The translations under genes were made by a program, and so were the position numbers. Of a stretch of 64,000 bases of DNA, positions 43,667-52,210 are shown piece by piece. Below the pieces are notes generated by a model. That model made no database searches. It was not told the origin of the DNA and worked only from the letters and a program-made list of their open reading frames with translations. Within the stretch, counting starts at the first letter, position 1; each line of letters begins with the position of its first letter. The stretch is from JACVRW01 sp963820315 (GTDB lineage: Bacteria > Actinomycetota > Thermoleophilia > Solirubrobacterales > Thermoleophilaceae). The stretch lies in the NCBI GenBank assembly GCA_963820315.1, contig CAWFZK010000034.1, forward strand, positions 62,001-126,000. Reading direction: 5' to 3'.

Positions 43667-44119
43667 GTGGCGACGCTCCTCGTTTCAGACCACGAGCGCG
43701 AATACACCGTCGGGCTGCTGCGCACGCATCTGCTGAGCGGCCGTCTCACGCACGAGGAGTTCGAGCAGCGCGTCGGCGAGGCCTGGCGCGCCCGCTACTC
43801 GCAGGAGCTCTGGCAGGCGCTGCGGTTCCTGCCCGTCGACGGTAAGCCCCCGGTACGGCGCGAAAGCAGCGGCACGGCGGCCGCCGCGCTCGTCATGGGC
43901 CTGGCGGGCCTCTGCGTCATGGTCTTCACGCTCGGGCTCCTGTTCCCCCTCGGCCTGCCGCTCGGGATCAGCGCCTGGGCGCTCGGCCGTGACGCCCGGC
44001 GCAACGGCGCGCTGCGCAGCAGAGGGATCGCCCGCGCCGGCGAGATCACCGGCATCGTGGTCAGTCTGTGGGCGACCCTGATGCTTGCGGGCTGCGCCGC
44101 CCTGGTCAGCTCGTTCTAG
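43667..44119 (+). CDS. DUF1707 / DUF4190 domain membrane protein
   Basis: 150 residues from GTG 43667. The N-terminal DUF1707 pattern is SDHEREYTVGLLRTHLLSGR, LTHEEFEQRVGEAWRARYSQ, ELWQALRFLP. Two transmembrane helices follow (AAALVMGLAGLCVMVFTLGL and ITGIVVSLWATLMLAGCAAL), as in DUF4190. Likely a cytoplasmic-facing adaptor domain anchored to the membrane; function unknown. Convergent with the next gene, sharing CTAG. Confidence 0.85.
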   Translation: MATLLVSDHEREYTVGLLRTHLLSGRLTHEEFEQRVGEAWRARYSQELWQALRFLPVDGKPPVRRESSGTAAAALVMGLAGLCVMVFTLGLLFPLGLPLGISAWALGRDARRNGALRSRGIARAGEITGIVVSLWATLMLAGCAALVSSF

Positions 44120-44628
44120 AGCTCAGCCGTCTCGCCGCGAAAATCAAGCGTGGCAAGGACGAGGGGGCCGTAGTGCTCCGCACGGCCGACCGAGGACGCC
44201 GCCACGCGCAGATTTGCAGCACGCGAGCGGCTGAGGTCGTCGCGGAGGTCGAACGCCGCGTCGATGTCCTCGAGCGAGGGCTTCGTGAAGAACTGCGGGT
44301 TCTTGCACTGGAAGGCCTCGCTGTAGCCGTCGTAGGCGCGCTCGACGCTCGAGCGGCACTGCGGCAGCGGCAGGCCGCTCATCTTGACGCCGCCGAAGCC
44401 CTGGCGCGTGTGCTCGGCCTGCTCGAAGAGCTCCACGTCGATCTCGCCGCGGAAGACCTTGTTCATGCAGCCCATGAAGCGGCGGCCGGTCTGCTCGTCG
44501 TCGTACAGGTAGAGGAACTGGCAACCCGACGCTATGCAGCCCGAGGGGTGCACGACGCGGTCGCAGAACGAGCAGCAGCGTCTGCACTCGTGCAGCTCGG
44601 TGACGGTCTGCGCGGGAAGGGGTTGCAC
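44116..44628 (-). CDS. Cysteine-rich protein, possible metal or Fe-S binder, unknown function
   Basis: 170 residues from GTG 44628. Nine cysteines: C15, C18, C19, C22 (ECRRCCSFC), C31 and C36 (SGCIASGCQF), C54 (FMGCMNK), C91 and C108. The first six in 22 residues suggest zinc or Fe-S ligation. The remainder (GQTGRRFMGCMNKVFRGEID-like strand region, then AEHYGPLVLATLDF) looks soluble. I do not recognise a family. It lies 43 bases downstream of dnaE on the same strand. Confidence 0.65.
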   Translation of the reverse strand: MQPLPAQTVTELHECRRCCSFCDRVVHPSGCIASGCQFLYLYDDEQTGRRFMGCMNKVFRGEIDVELFEQAEHTRQGFGGVKMSGLPLPQCRSSVERAYDGYSEAFQCKNPQFFTKPSLEDIDAAFDLRDDLSRSRAANLRVAASSVGRAEHYGPLVLATLDFRGETAEL

Positions 44629-44671
44629 CCGGCCAGTGTAGGTCAGCGACGCCGAAGAGTGCGGTCGCGCG

Positions 44672-47600
44672 CTACACGACGAGGCGTGCCGCGCCCGCGA
44701 GCCCCGACAGCTCGGCGCGGCAGGCGCCGTCCGCGGATACGCGCCAGTCGTTCCCCAGCAGCAGCCGCCGCTCGCCCACCGCCAGCAGGATCTCGTGGTC
44801 ACCGCGGTGGTGGCCGACGACCTCCCTGAGCTCCTCGAGGAAGCTGTCCGGCACCCCCGGCGAGACGTGCAGCGTGAGCCGCTGGACGACCGGCTCGGTC
44901 GCCGCCTCCTCGGCGGCGCGCAGCACCTCCTCAGGGGAGGGCTCGAAGAGCTCGACCTCCTGGGCGATCAGCTTGGTCTCGCCGGCGTCCTTGTGATCGA
45001 CGCGCCCGCGCACGAGCACGATCCGGTCGACGTCCACCTTGTCCGCGTTCTGCTCGAAGGCGGAGTTGAAGACGAGCATCTCGACCTGGCCCTCGAGGTC
45101 GTCGAGCGTGGCGAACATCATCGGGTCGCCCTTCTTCGTGCGGATCCGCTTGCACTCGGAGATCATGCCGCCGACGGTGACCCACTCGCCGTCCTTCTTC
45201 GAGGCGAGCTCGTAGACCGAGCAGTCGACGCGTTTACGCAGCGCCGGGCGCACCTCCTTGAGCGGGTGGCTCGAGAGGAACAGCCCGAGCGTCTCCTTCT
45301 CCCACTCGTTCAGCTGCTCGCGCTCGTCCGGCAGCTCGGGGACGGGCAGGTCCGGCTCGGCCACGGCTCCCGGCCCGTCGTCGAGGTCGAAGAAGGAGCC
45401 CTGTCCGCGCTGGGCGTCCTGCTGCGTCTGGGCGCCCGAGGCCTGGGCGTTCGGGAGGATCCGCATCATGCCCGTGCGCGTGCCGGGCAGCGAGTCCATC
45501 GCCCCGCACTTCACGAGCGACTCCACGGCCCGCTTGTTGACCGCCTGGCAGTCCACCCGCCGGCAGAAGTCCCAGATCGAGCTGAACGGGCCGCCTTCCT
45601 CGCGCGCGCGGATGATCGCCTCGACCGCCTGATAGCCGAGCCCCTTGACGGCGTCGAGGCCGAAGCGGATGTTGCCCTCGACGACCTTGAAGTCGTGCCC
45701 CGAGAGCTTCACGTCGGGCGGCAGGACCTCGATGCCCATGTCCTCGCACTGGGCGACGAAGAAGGGCACCTTGTCCTTCGTCGACATCACCGAGGAGATC
45801 AGCGCCGCCATGTACTCGGCGGGGTAGTTCGCCTTGAGCCAGGCGGTGCGGTAGCCCACGAGCCCGTAGCACGCCGCGTGCGAGCGGTTGAACGAGTAGT
45901 CGGCCGCGGCCTCGTTGACCGCCCACAGCTCCGCGATCACGTTCTCCTGCGTGCCGCTCGCGCGGGCGCCCTCGAAGAAGCGCTCGCGCAGCGCCGCCAT
46001 GGCCTCGCGGTTCTTCTTGCCGATCGCCTTGCGCAGGTCGTCCGCCTCCGCGCCCGAGAAGCCCGCGATCGCCTTGGCGATCTGCATCGACTGCTCCTGG
46101 TAGAGGATCACCGAGTAGGTGGCCTCGGTGATCGGGCGCAGGCGCTCGTCGATGTAGGTGACGATCTCCGGGTTGCGCTTGTTGCGCGCGTAGGTGTCGA
46201 TGTGGCGCATGGCGCCCGGCCGGTAGAGCGCGTTCAGCGCGACCAGGTCCTCGAACTCGGTCGGCTTGACCTTGCGCAGGGCGTCGCGCATGCCCTCGGA
46301 CTCGAACTGGAACACGCCGATCGACTCGCCGCGGGCCATCATCTCGAAGGTCTTGGGATCGTCGAGCGGCAGCGTCGCCATGTCGGGCCGCTGACCCGTG
46401 GACTCCTCGATGATCGACAGGCAGTCCTCGATCACGTCGAGGTTGCGCAGCCCGAGGAAGTCCATCTTGAGCAGGCCGATCTCCTCGATCGGCTTCATCG
46501 AGTACTGCGTGACGACCTTGTAGGAGCGCTCGCCCGCCGGCCCCGGCGCGCCGCGGTCCTCCATCAGCTGGACCGGCACGATGTCGGTGAGCGGGCGGTC
46601 CGCGATCACGACGGCCGCCGCGTGGATGCCGGCGTGGCGGACGATCCCCTCGAGGCCGCGCGCGGTGTCGATGATCTGGCGCGCCTCCGGCTCGGAGTCG
46701 TAGGCGCGGCGCAGGTCGGGCTCCTCGCCGAGGTACTCCTCGAACGTCTTCGAGCGCCCCATGATCGGCTCCGGGATCAGCTTGGCGAGCCGGTCGCCGG
46801 CGCCGTAGTCGAGCCCGAGGACGCGCGCGGCGTCGCGCGTGGCGTTGCGCGGCAGCATCTTGCCGAACGTCACGATCTGGGCGACCGACTCCTTGCCGTA
46901 CTTCTCCTCGACGTAGCGCATCACGCGCGCCCGGCCCTTGACCGAGAAGTCGATGTCGATGTCCGGCATCGACACGCGCTCCGGGTTGAGGAAGCGCTCG
47001 AACAGCAGGCCGTAGGCGAGCGGGTCGACCTCGGTGATGTTGAGGCAGTAGGAGACGAGCGAGCCGGCGGCCGAGCCGCGCCCCGGGCCCACGGCGATCC
47101 CCTGGTCCTTCGCGTACTTGACGAAGTCCCAGACGATCAGGAAGTAGGCCGAGAAGCCCATCTTCTCGATCACCCCGAGCTCCATCTCGAGCCGCTCGAC
47201 CGCCTCGGCCGGCGGCGGGTCGCCGTAGCGCAGCCGCAGGCCGGCATGCGCGAGGCGGCGCAGGTACTCGGGCTCGGGCGCCTCGTCCGGCGTCGGGAAG
47301 CGCGGGATCAGCATCTTGCCGAGCTCGATGTCGACGGAGCAGCGCTCCGCGATCTCGAGCGTCGCGGCAAGCGACTCGGGCCACTCCGCGAAGTCGCTCG
47401 CCATCTCGTCCGAGCTCTTCAGGAAGAACTCGTTCGTGTCGAACGACAGCTTGGGCTGCGCGAGCGTCGACTTCGTCTGCACGCACAGGAGGGCGCGATG
47501 GTTGTCGTAGTCCTCGCGGCGCAGGTAATGGACGTCGCCCGTTGCGACGAGCGGCCGGCCGAGCTCGCGCGCGATCTCGACGATCCCGGTGTTCGCGCGC

Positions 47601-48142
47601 GCCTGATCGTCGACGCCGTTCTTCTGAACCTCGAAGTAGACGTTGTCGCGGCCGAAGACCTGCATGAGGGCGTCGGCGTGGGCGCGCGCCTCGTGCGGCG
47701 AGCCGTCCACGAGCCGGCGGCAGAAGCGCGACTGGAGGCAGCCGGTGAGCGCGATGATGCCGCCCGCGTGGCGCGAGAGCAGGTCGAGGTCGACGTTGGC
47801 CTTGCCGCGCCGGTAGCCCTCGAGGTAGCCCGCCGAGCTCAGCTTGACGAGGTTCCGAAAGCCCTCGTCGCTCGCCGCGAGCAGCGTCAGGTGGTTGCGC
47901 TCGTAGCGGACCGCCTCGGTGCGGCAGTCGTCCACGAAGTACGCCTCGAGGCCCAGGATCGGCTTGATGCCGTGCTTGCGGCACGCCTTGTAATGCTCGA
48001 CCGCCCCGTTCATGACCCCGTGATCGGTGAGCCCGAGGGCCGGCTGGCCGTACGCCGCCGCGCGCTCGGCGAGCGAGTCGATCCGGCAGGCGCCGTCGAG
48101 CACCGAGTACTCGGAATGCACGTGGAGATGGGCGAAGCTCAT
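44672..48142 (-). CDS. dnaE: DNA polymerase III alpha subunit
   Basis: Replicative polymerase. 1156 residues from ATG 48142, where the PHP domain begins (MSFAHLHVHSEYSVLDGACR; H5, H7, H9). Later PHP blocks include GLTDHGVMNGAVEHYKACRK. The polymerase active site carries GPGRGSAAGSLVSYCLNITE and MPDIDIDF (about residue 390). Finger and tau-binding regions follow, then the OB domain (VTVGGMISECKRIRTKKGDP). Length fits actinobacterial DnaE1 (about 1160-1180). The longer open frame upstream lacks family similarity. Confidence 0.96.
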   Translation of the reverse strand: MSFAHLHVHSEYSVLDGACRIDSLAERAAAYGQPALGLTDHGVMNGAVEHYKACRKHGIKPILGLEAYFVDDCRTEAVRYERNHLTLLAASDEGFRNLVKLSSAGYLEGYRRGKANVDLDLLSRHAGGIIALTGCLQSRFCRRLVDGSPHEARAHADALMQVFGRDNVYFEVQKNGVDDQARANTGIVEIARELGRPLVATGDVHYLRREDYDNHRALLCVQTKSTLAQPKLSFDTNEFFLKSSDEMASDFAEWPESLAATLEIAERCSVDIELGKMLIPRFPTPDEAPEPEYLRRLAHAGLRLRYGDPPPAEAVERLEMELGVIEKMGFSAYFLIVWDFVKYAKDQGIAVGPGRGSAAGSLVSYCLNITEVDPLAYGLLFERFLNPERVSMPDIDIDFSVKGRARVMRYVEEKYGKESVAQIVTFGKMLPRNATRDAARVLGLDYGAGDRLAKLIPEPIMGRSKTFEEYLGEEPDLRRAYDSEPEARQIIDTARGLEGIVRHAGIHAAAVVIADRPLTDIVPVQLMEDRGAPGPAGERSYKVVTQYSMKPIEEIGLLKMDFLGLRNLDVIEDCLSIIEESTGQRPDMATLPLDDPKTFEMMARGESIGVFQFESEGMRDALRKVKPTEFEDLVALNALYRPGAMRHIDTYARNKRNPEIVTYIDERLRPITEATYSVILYQEQSMQIAKAIAGFSGAEADDLRKAIGKKNREAMAALRERFFEGARASGTQENVIAELWAVNEAAADYSFNRSHAACYGLVGYRTAWLKANYPAEYMAALISSVMSTKDKVPFFVAQCEDMGIEVLPPDVKLSGHDFKVVEGNIRFGLDAVKGLGYQAVEAIIRAREEGGPFSSIWDFCRRVDCQAVNKRAVESLVKCGAMDSLPGTRTGMMRILPNAQASGAQTQQDAQRGQGSFFDLDDGPGAVAEPDLPVPELPDEREQLNEWEKETLGLFLSSHPLKEVRPALRKRVDCSVYELASKKDGEWVTVGGMISECKRIRTKKGDPMMFATLDDLEGQVEMLVFNSAFEQNADKVDVDRIVLVRGRVDHKDAGETKLIAQEVELFEPSPEEVLRAAEEAATEPVVQRLTLHVSPGVPDSFLEELREVVGHHRGDHEILLAVGERRLLLGNDWRVSADGACRAELSGLAGAARLVV

Positions 48143-48231
48143 CCGGGCCTCGAATATACGGTCGCGACCCGACGGCTCCGCCTGACCGCCGTGGCGCTCC
48201 CGCACGTTGCGAAGATCGAGTCGCGGCGCCG

Positions 48232-48702
48232 TTAGCTGCGCATGTTGCCTGTTGGCCGGCGGCAGGCCTCGAGCAGAGCCTCCTCGTCGTCCAGGTAGCG
48301 AGGCAGAGCACCCCATGGATTCGGGAGCGACCCGGAGGTCACGTAGAGGTATCCCGCCCCGGTGCCGGCCTCGACTGCCCGGGTTGCCTCGTCGGCCGAG
48401 GCGCCGTACACGAGGTGGGCGATACGCCTGCGAGGCATCTGCCGAACCCAGTCCGGCATCTCCTCGAGGGCGGCCGAGTAGTCCGAGGAGGGCCCCTCGA
48501 ACGTCACGACGACGTCGCCCGCGTCGAAGTAGCTCCGTGCCGGGACGACGCCCGGGTTGAGGACGATGAGCTGGTCTCCGGAGGCTCGGATGTGGCTGCT
48601 GAGCGCTTGGTAGTAGCTCAGCTGCTCGTCCGAATGAGCCGCCTCGTCCACGAAGGTCCCGTCGATCCCGTACCACGAGTGGTAGCGGTCGACGTCATCC
48701 AT
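48232..48702 (-). pseudogene. N-terminally truncated spherulation-specific family 4 (spherulin-4) protein
   Basis: 156 residues. DVDRYHSWYGIDGTFVDEAA is the middle of the spherulin-4 TIM-barrel-like fold; LIVLNPGVVPARSYFDAGDV, VVTFEGPSSDYSAALEEMPD and AHLVYGASADEATRA follow. Family members are normally about 100 residues longer at the N-terminus with strands that carry the NP-SGPG motif; none of that is present and the upstream frame ends at a TAG. Truncation rather than a short family member is favoured. Possibly a glycoside-hydrolase-like fold. Confidence 0.65.
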
Positions 48703-48735
48703 GGCCAGGCAGGTCCCGGCTACTGCTCGCCTGAG

Positions 48736-48906
48736 CTAGTCCTCGTCGCCGCTCGCCTTGGCGGCCAGCACTCCGGCCGCGAGCACGCCGAGCACGGTCG
48801 CCGCGGCGCCGAGCTTGACCTTGTTCGTCCCGAGCTGGCGCCGGATCAGGATCACGATCCCCTGCCAGGCCGCCCAACCGAGCATCGTGTAGGCCTTCGT
48901 CTTCAT
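48736..48906 (-). CDS. Small membrane protein, 56 residues
   Basis: ATG 48906 overlaps the argG TGA (ATGA). Product starts MKTKAYTMLGWAAWQGIVIL, a first hydrophobic helix, then RRQLGTNKVK and a second helix LGAAATVLGVLAAGVLAAKA with acidic end SGDED. Translationally coupled to argG. Function unknown; too short for standard gene callers but well supported by coupling and composition. Confidence 0.65.
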   Translation of the reverse strand: MKTKAYTMLGWAAWQGIVILIRRQLGTNKVKLGAAATVLGVLAAGVLAAKASGDED

Positions 48907-50177
48907 CTGTCATCCCTTTCCCGGTTGCGGATGTTGTACGCCATCCGCGACTGCAGCGACCAGAGCTCGATGAAGCCCGGGCTCGCCTGCTGCGAGAAGA
49001 GGCCGCCCGACTCGCCGAAGCCGGCGAGCGCCGGGTCGTAGAGCGCGTTCGGGGAGCGGCGAGCCACCGGCCGCGCGCTGCCCTTGTAGAGCCGCACGGT
49101 GATCTCGCCCGTGACCTGCTCGTTGACCGCGTCCATGAACGCGTTCAGGTCCGACAGCAGCGGCTCGTACCAGAGCCCCGCGTAGACGAGGTAGGCCCAG
49201 TGGTTGTCGAGCTGCGGCTTGAAGGTGTTCTGGTGGATCGTCCCGACGAGCTTCTCGAGCTCCTTGTGCGCGGTGAGAATCAGCGCGGCGGCGGGGACCT
49301 CGTAGAGATCGCGCACCTTGAGGCCGACGATCCGGTCCTCGATATGGTCGACGATGCCGATCCCGTGCCGGCAACCGATCTCGCCCGCCCGCTCGAGCAG
49401 CTCGACGAGGGCGAGCCGCTCCCCGTTCAGCGACACGGGCACGCCGCGCTCGAAACCGACAACCACGTCCTCGGGCTCGTCGGGCGCCTCCTCCGGGCGC
49501 GTGACGAGCTGGAACACGTCGTCGCGCGGCGGCTCTTCCAGGTCCTCGATTGGCCCGCCCTCCGAGGAGCGGCCCCAGAGGTTGTCGTCGATCGAGTAGG
49601 GCGGCGTCTCGGTGCCGCCCTTGACCGGGATGCCGTTCTCGCGCGCGTACGCGATCTCCTCCTCGCGGCCCATCTGCCAGCCGCGCACCGGCGCGATGAT
49701 CTTCATCTCCGGGTCGAGCGCGATCACGGTCGACTCGATCCGGACCTGGTCGTTGCCCTTGCCGGTGCAGCCGTGGGCGATCGTGTCGCAGCCGCTCTTG
49801 CGCGCGTACTCGACCGCCAGCTTCGCGATCAGCGGGCGGCCGAGCGCCGTGAACAGCGGGTAGCCGCCGCCGTATAGGCCGTTCGCCTTGATCGCGGGCA
49901 GCACGTAGTCGCGCGCGAACTCCTCGCGCGCGTCGACCACGTGGCATTCGAGCGCGCCGAGGTGCAGGGCCTTGCCCTTCACGACCTCGTAGTCCTCCCC
50001 CGGCTGTCCCAGGTTGACGGTGAGCGCGACGACCTCGGCCTCGTACGCGTCCTGGATCCACTTGAGCATCACGCTCGTGTCGAGCCCGCCCGAGTAGAGC
50101 AGCAGCACGCGGCCGACCTCGCCGGGCTCGGCCTCGTAGGAGGCGGTCTTCGACAGTGTGCGGCGCTCGACGCTCAT
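48903..50177 (-). CDS. argG: Argininosuccinate synthase
   Basis: Joins citrulline and aspartate using ATP. 424 residues from ATG 50177; the PP-loop is LLYSGGLDTSVMLKWIQDAY (about 26-45). Other blocks are VYGGGYPLFTALGRPLIAKL-like substrate region with GCDTIAHGCTGKGNDQVRIE, IAPVRGWQMGREEEIAYARE, and LWGRSSEGGPIEDLEEPPRD. Somewhat longer than the 400-residue norm by a short N-terminal extension. Last gene of the arg cluster, after a hairpin. Confidence 0.96.
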   Translation of the reverse strand: MSVERRTLSKTASYEAEPGEVGRVLLLYSGGLDTSVMLKWIQDAYEAEVVALTVNLGQPGEDYEVVKGKALHLGALECHVVDAREEFARDYVLPAIKANGLYGGGYPLFTALGRPLIAKLAVEYARKSGCDTIAHGCTGKGNDQVRIESTVIALDPEMKIIAPVRGWQMGREEEIAYARENGIPVKGGTETPPYSIDDNLWGRSSEGGPIEDLEEPPRDDVFQLVTRPEEAPDEPEDVVVGFERGVPVSLNGERLALVELLERAGEIGCRHGIGIVDHIEDRIVGLKVRDLYEVPAAALILTAHKELEKLVGTIHQNTFKPQLDNHWAYLVYAGLWYEPLLSDLNAFMDAVNEQVTGEITVRLYKGSARPVARRSPNALYDPALAGFGESGGLFSQQASPGFIELWSLQSRMAYNIRNRERDDR

Positions 50178-50184
50178 TGCGGGA

Positions 50185-50205
50185 GCACCCGGCTCGGCCG
50201 GGTGC
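50185..50205. promoter_or_regulatory. Perfect hairpin between argD and argG
   Basis: GCACCCGGC - TCG - GCCGGGTGC: 9-bp perfect stem, 7 bases upstream of the argG ATG and 12 bases after the argD stop. It may act as an attenuator, processing site or mRNA-stability element. No T-run. The core is shared with 1442-1460. Confidence 0.5.
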
Positions 50206-50217
50206 GAACCGATAGTT

Positions 50218-51380
50218 TCATGGGGCGGCGGAAGCTAGCAGCGCCCCGATGCGGCTCAGCGCCTCGTCGATCTCCTCCTCGCTGACCGTCAGCGGCGGCA
50301 GCAGGCGGATCGTGACCGGCCCGGTGGCGTTGACGACCAGCGCGCTGCTCGAGCAGCAGCCGGCGCGCCACCTCGGGCGCCCGCGGCACGTGCATGCCGA
50401 CCATCAGGCCGAGCCCGCGCGGCTCGAGGCGGAGCTCGCGCAAGCCGGCGGCGAGCCGCTCGCCGCGCTCGCGGACGGTGGCGAGGAACGCCTCGTCATC
50501 GATCGTGTCGAGCACGGCCATTCGCGGCCGCGGAGATCACCGGGCCGCCCGCGAAGGTCGAGCCGTGGTCGCCGGGATCGAAGATCCCCGCGCAGTCCGC
50601 GTCGGCAACGCAGGCGCCGATCGGGAGGCCGCCGCCGAGGCCCTTGGCCACCGTCATGACGTTCGGCTTCACGCCGTACTGCTCGTGGGCCCAGAGCGTC
50701 CCGGTGCGCCCCATCCCGCACTGGATCTCGTCGAAGATCAGGAGCGCGCCGTGGGTGTCGCAGGCATCACGGGCGGCGTGCAGGACCGCGGGGTCGATCG
50801 GGTGGATGCCGGACTCGCCCTGGATCGGCTCGATCAGGACGGCGGCGGTGTTCCGGTCGACGGCGGCCGCGAGCGTCTTCGCGTCACCGCGCGGAACGAC
50901 CTTGAAGCCGGGCACGAGCGGCGCGAACGGCGCCTGTTTGGGCTCCTGCGGGGTCGCCGACAGCGATCCCATCGTGCGCCCGTGGAAGCCGCCCTCGAGC
51001 ACGACGAAGTCCCCGCCGGTGCGGCGCTTGCGCGCGAGCTTCAGCGCGCATTCGATCGCCTCGGTGCCGGAGTTCGTGAAGAAGACCCGTCCGCCGAGCG
51101 ACGCGTCGGACAGGTGCTTCGCGAGCCGCATGGACGGCTCCGTGTAGAAGAGGTTCCCCACGTGCATCAGGCGGCCGGCCTGCTCGCGCACCGCCTCGAC
51201 GACCGCCGGGTGGCAGTGGCCGAGCTGGGCGACGCTGATCCCGGTGAGGAAGTCGAGATACTCGTTGTCCTCGTCGTCCCACAGGCGCGTGCCCTCGCCG
51301 CGCACGAACTCGACGGGGTTGCGCGCGTACGTCGCCATCACGGCCTGGCGCTCCAGCGATTGCAGCTCGGTCAGGGCCAC
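50218..51380 (-). pseudogene. argD: Acetylornithine aminotransferase, two frameshifts
   Basis: PLP transaminase for N-acetylornithine. From GTG 51380 (10-base overlap with argB) it reads ALTELQSLERQAVMATYARN, PVEFVRGEGTRLWDDEDNEY, NLFYTEPSMRLAKHLSD, FFTNSGTEAIECALKLARKR, LLIFDEIQCGMGRTG and TVAKGLGGGLPIGACV, the PLP-lysine loop. The frame is lost near 50520 (an extra base after ISAAA), continues AVLDTIDDEAFLATVRERGE, and shifts again near 50355 to SALVVNATGPVTIRLLPPLT and the TGA at 50218. Joined, it is a full-length ArgD of about 387 residues. Errors are suspected because the rest of the operon is intact. Confidence 0.8.
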
Positions 51381-52210
51381 AGCTTCGTGCCGATCCCCTC
51401 GTCGGTGAACAGCTCGAGCAGCAGCGAGTGCGGCTGGCGGCCATCCACGATGTAGGCGTTGCCGACGCCCGCCTCGAGTGCGTGCAGGCACGCCTCGAGC
51501 TTGGGGCGCATGCCCCCGCTCACCCCGGGCAGGCGTTCGCGGAGCTCGGCGGCCGTCGCCTCCGAGATGCGGCTGGCCGGATCCGCGGGGTCCTCGCGCC
51601 AGCCGTTCACGTCTGTCAGGAAAACGACCTTGAAGGCGCCGAGCGCCTCCGCAACCGAAGCCGCGGCGGCGTCGGCGTTGACGTTGTAGGAGTGGCCCTC
51701 GGTGTCGGCGCCGACCGAGGCGATCACCGGGATGTAGTCCATGGCGATGTGGTTGAGGACGTCCACGTCGATGCGCTCGATGTCGCCGACGAAGCCCACG
51801 TCGGTCTCCCCCGCGAGCCGCTTCTTGACCGTGAACAGCAGGCCGTCGTCGCCGCACAGGCCCACCGCCGGCTGACCGTGGCGCCCGAGGCGCAGCACGA
51901 TGTCCTTGTTCTGCTTGCCGACGAGCACCATCTTCGCGATCTCGACCGTGTCGGCGTCGGACACGCGCAGCCCGTCCACGAACTTGACCTCCATGCCGAG
52001 CCGCTCCATGTAGCGCGTGATGTCGGGGCCGCCGCCGTGCACCACGATCGGGTTGAGGCCCACGTACTTGAGCAGCACGACGTCGCGCGCGAACTCCTCC
52101 TTCAGCTCCGGGTCGGTCATCGCGGCGCCGCCGTACTTGATGACGACGGTCTTGCCGTGGTACTCCCGGATGTAGGGGAGCGCCTCGAGGAGGGTGGCGA
52201 CATCCCTCAT
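51371..52210 (-). CDS. argB: Acetylglutamate kinase
   Basis: Phosphorylates N-acetylglutamate. 279 residues. KYGGAAMTDPELKEEFARDV with the phosphate-binding lysine, IVVHGGGPDITRYMERLGME, VGLCGDDGLLFTVKK, IPVIASVGADTEGHSYNVNA and GMRPKLEACLHALEAGVGNA are all typical. The start ATG overlaps the argJ stop region and the stop overlaps argD. Position between argJ and argD is the normal order C-J-B-D. Confidence 0.96.
   Translation of the reverse strand: MRDVATLLEALPYIREYHGKTVVIKYGGAAMTDPELKEEFARDVVLLKYVGLNPIVVHGGGPDITRYMERLGMEVKFVDGLRVSDADTVEIAKMVLVGKQNKDIVLRLGRHGQPAVGLCGDDGLLFTVKKRLAGETDVGFVGDIERIDVDVLNHIAMDYIPVIASVGADTEGHSYNVNADAAAASVAEALGAFKVVFLTDVNGWREDPADPASRISEATAAELRERLPGVSGGMRPKLEACLHALEAGVGNAYIVDGRQPHSLLLELFTDEGIGTKLWP

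Noticed and set aside
44795..48235. 1146-codon plus-strand open frame antisense to dnaE
   Set aside because: Leu/Arg/Asp/His-rich shadow composition; dnaE motifs on the other strand are decisive.
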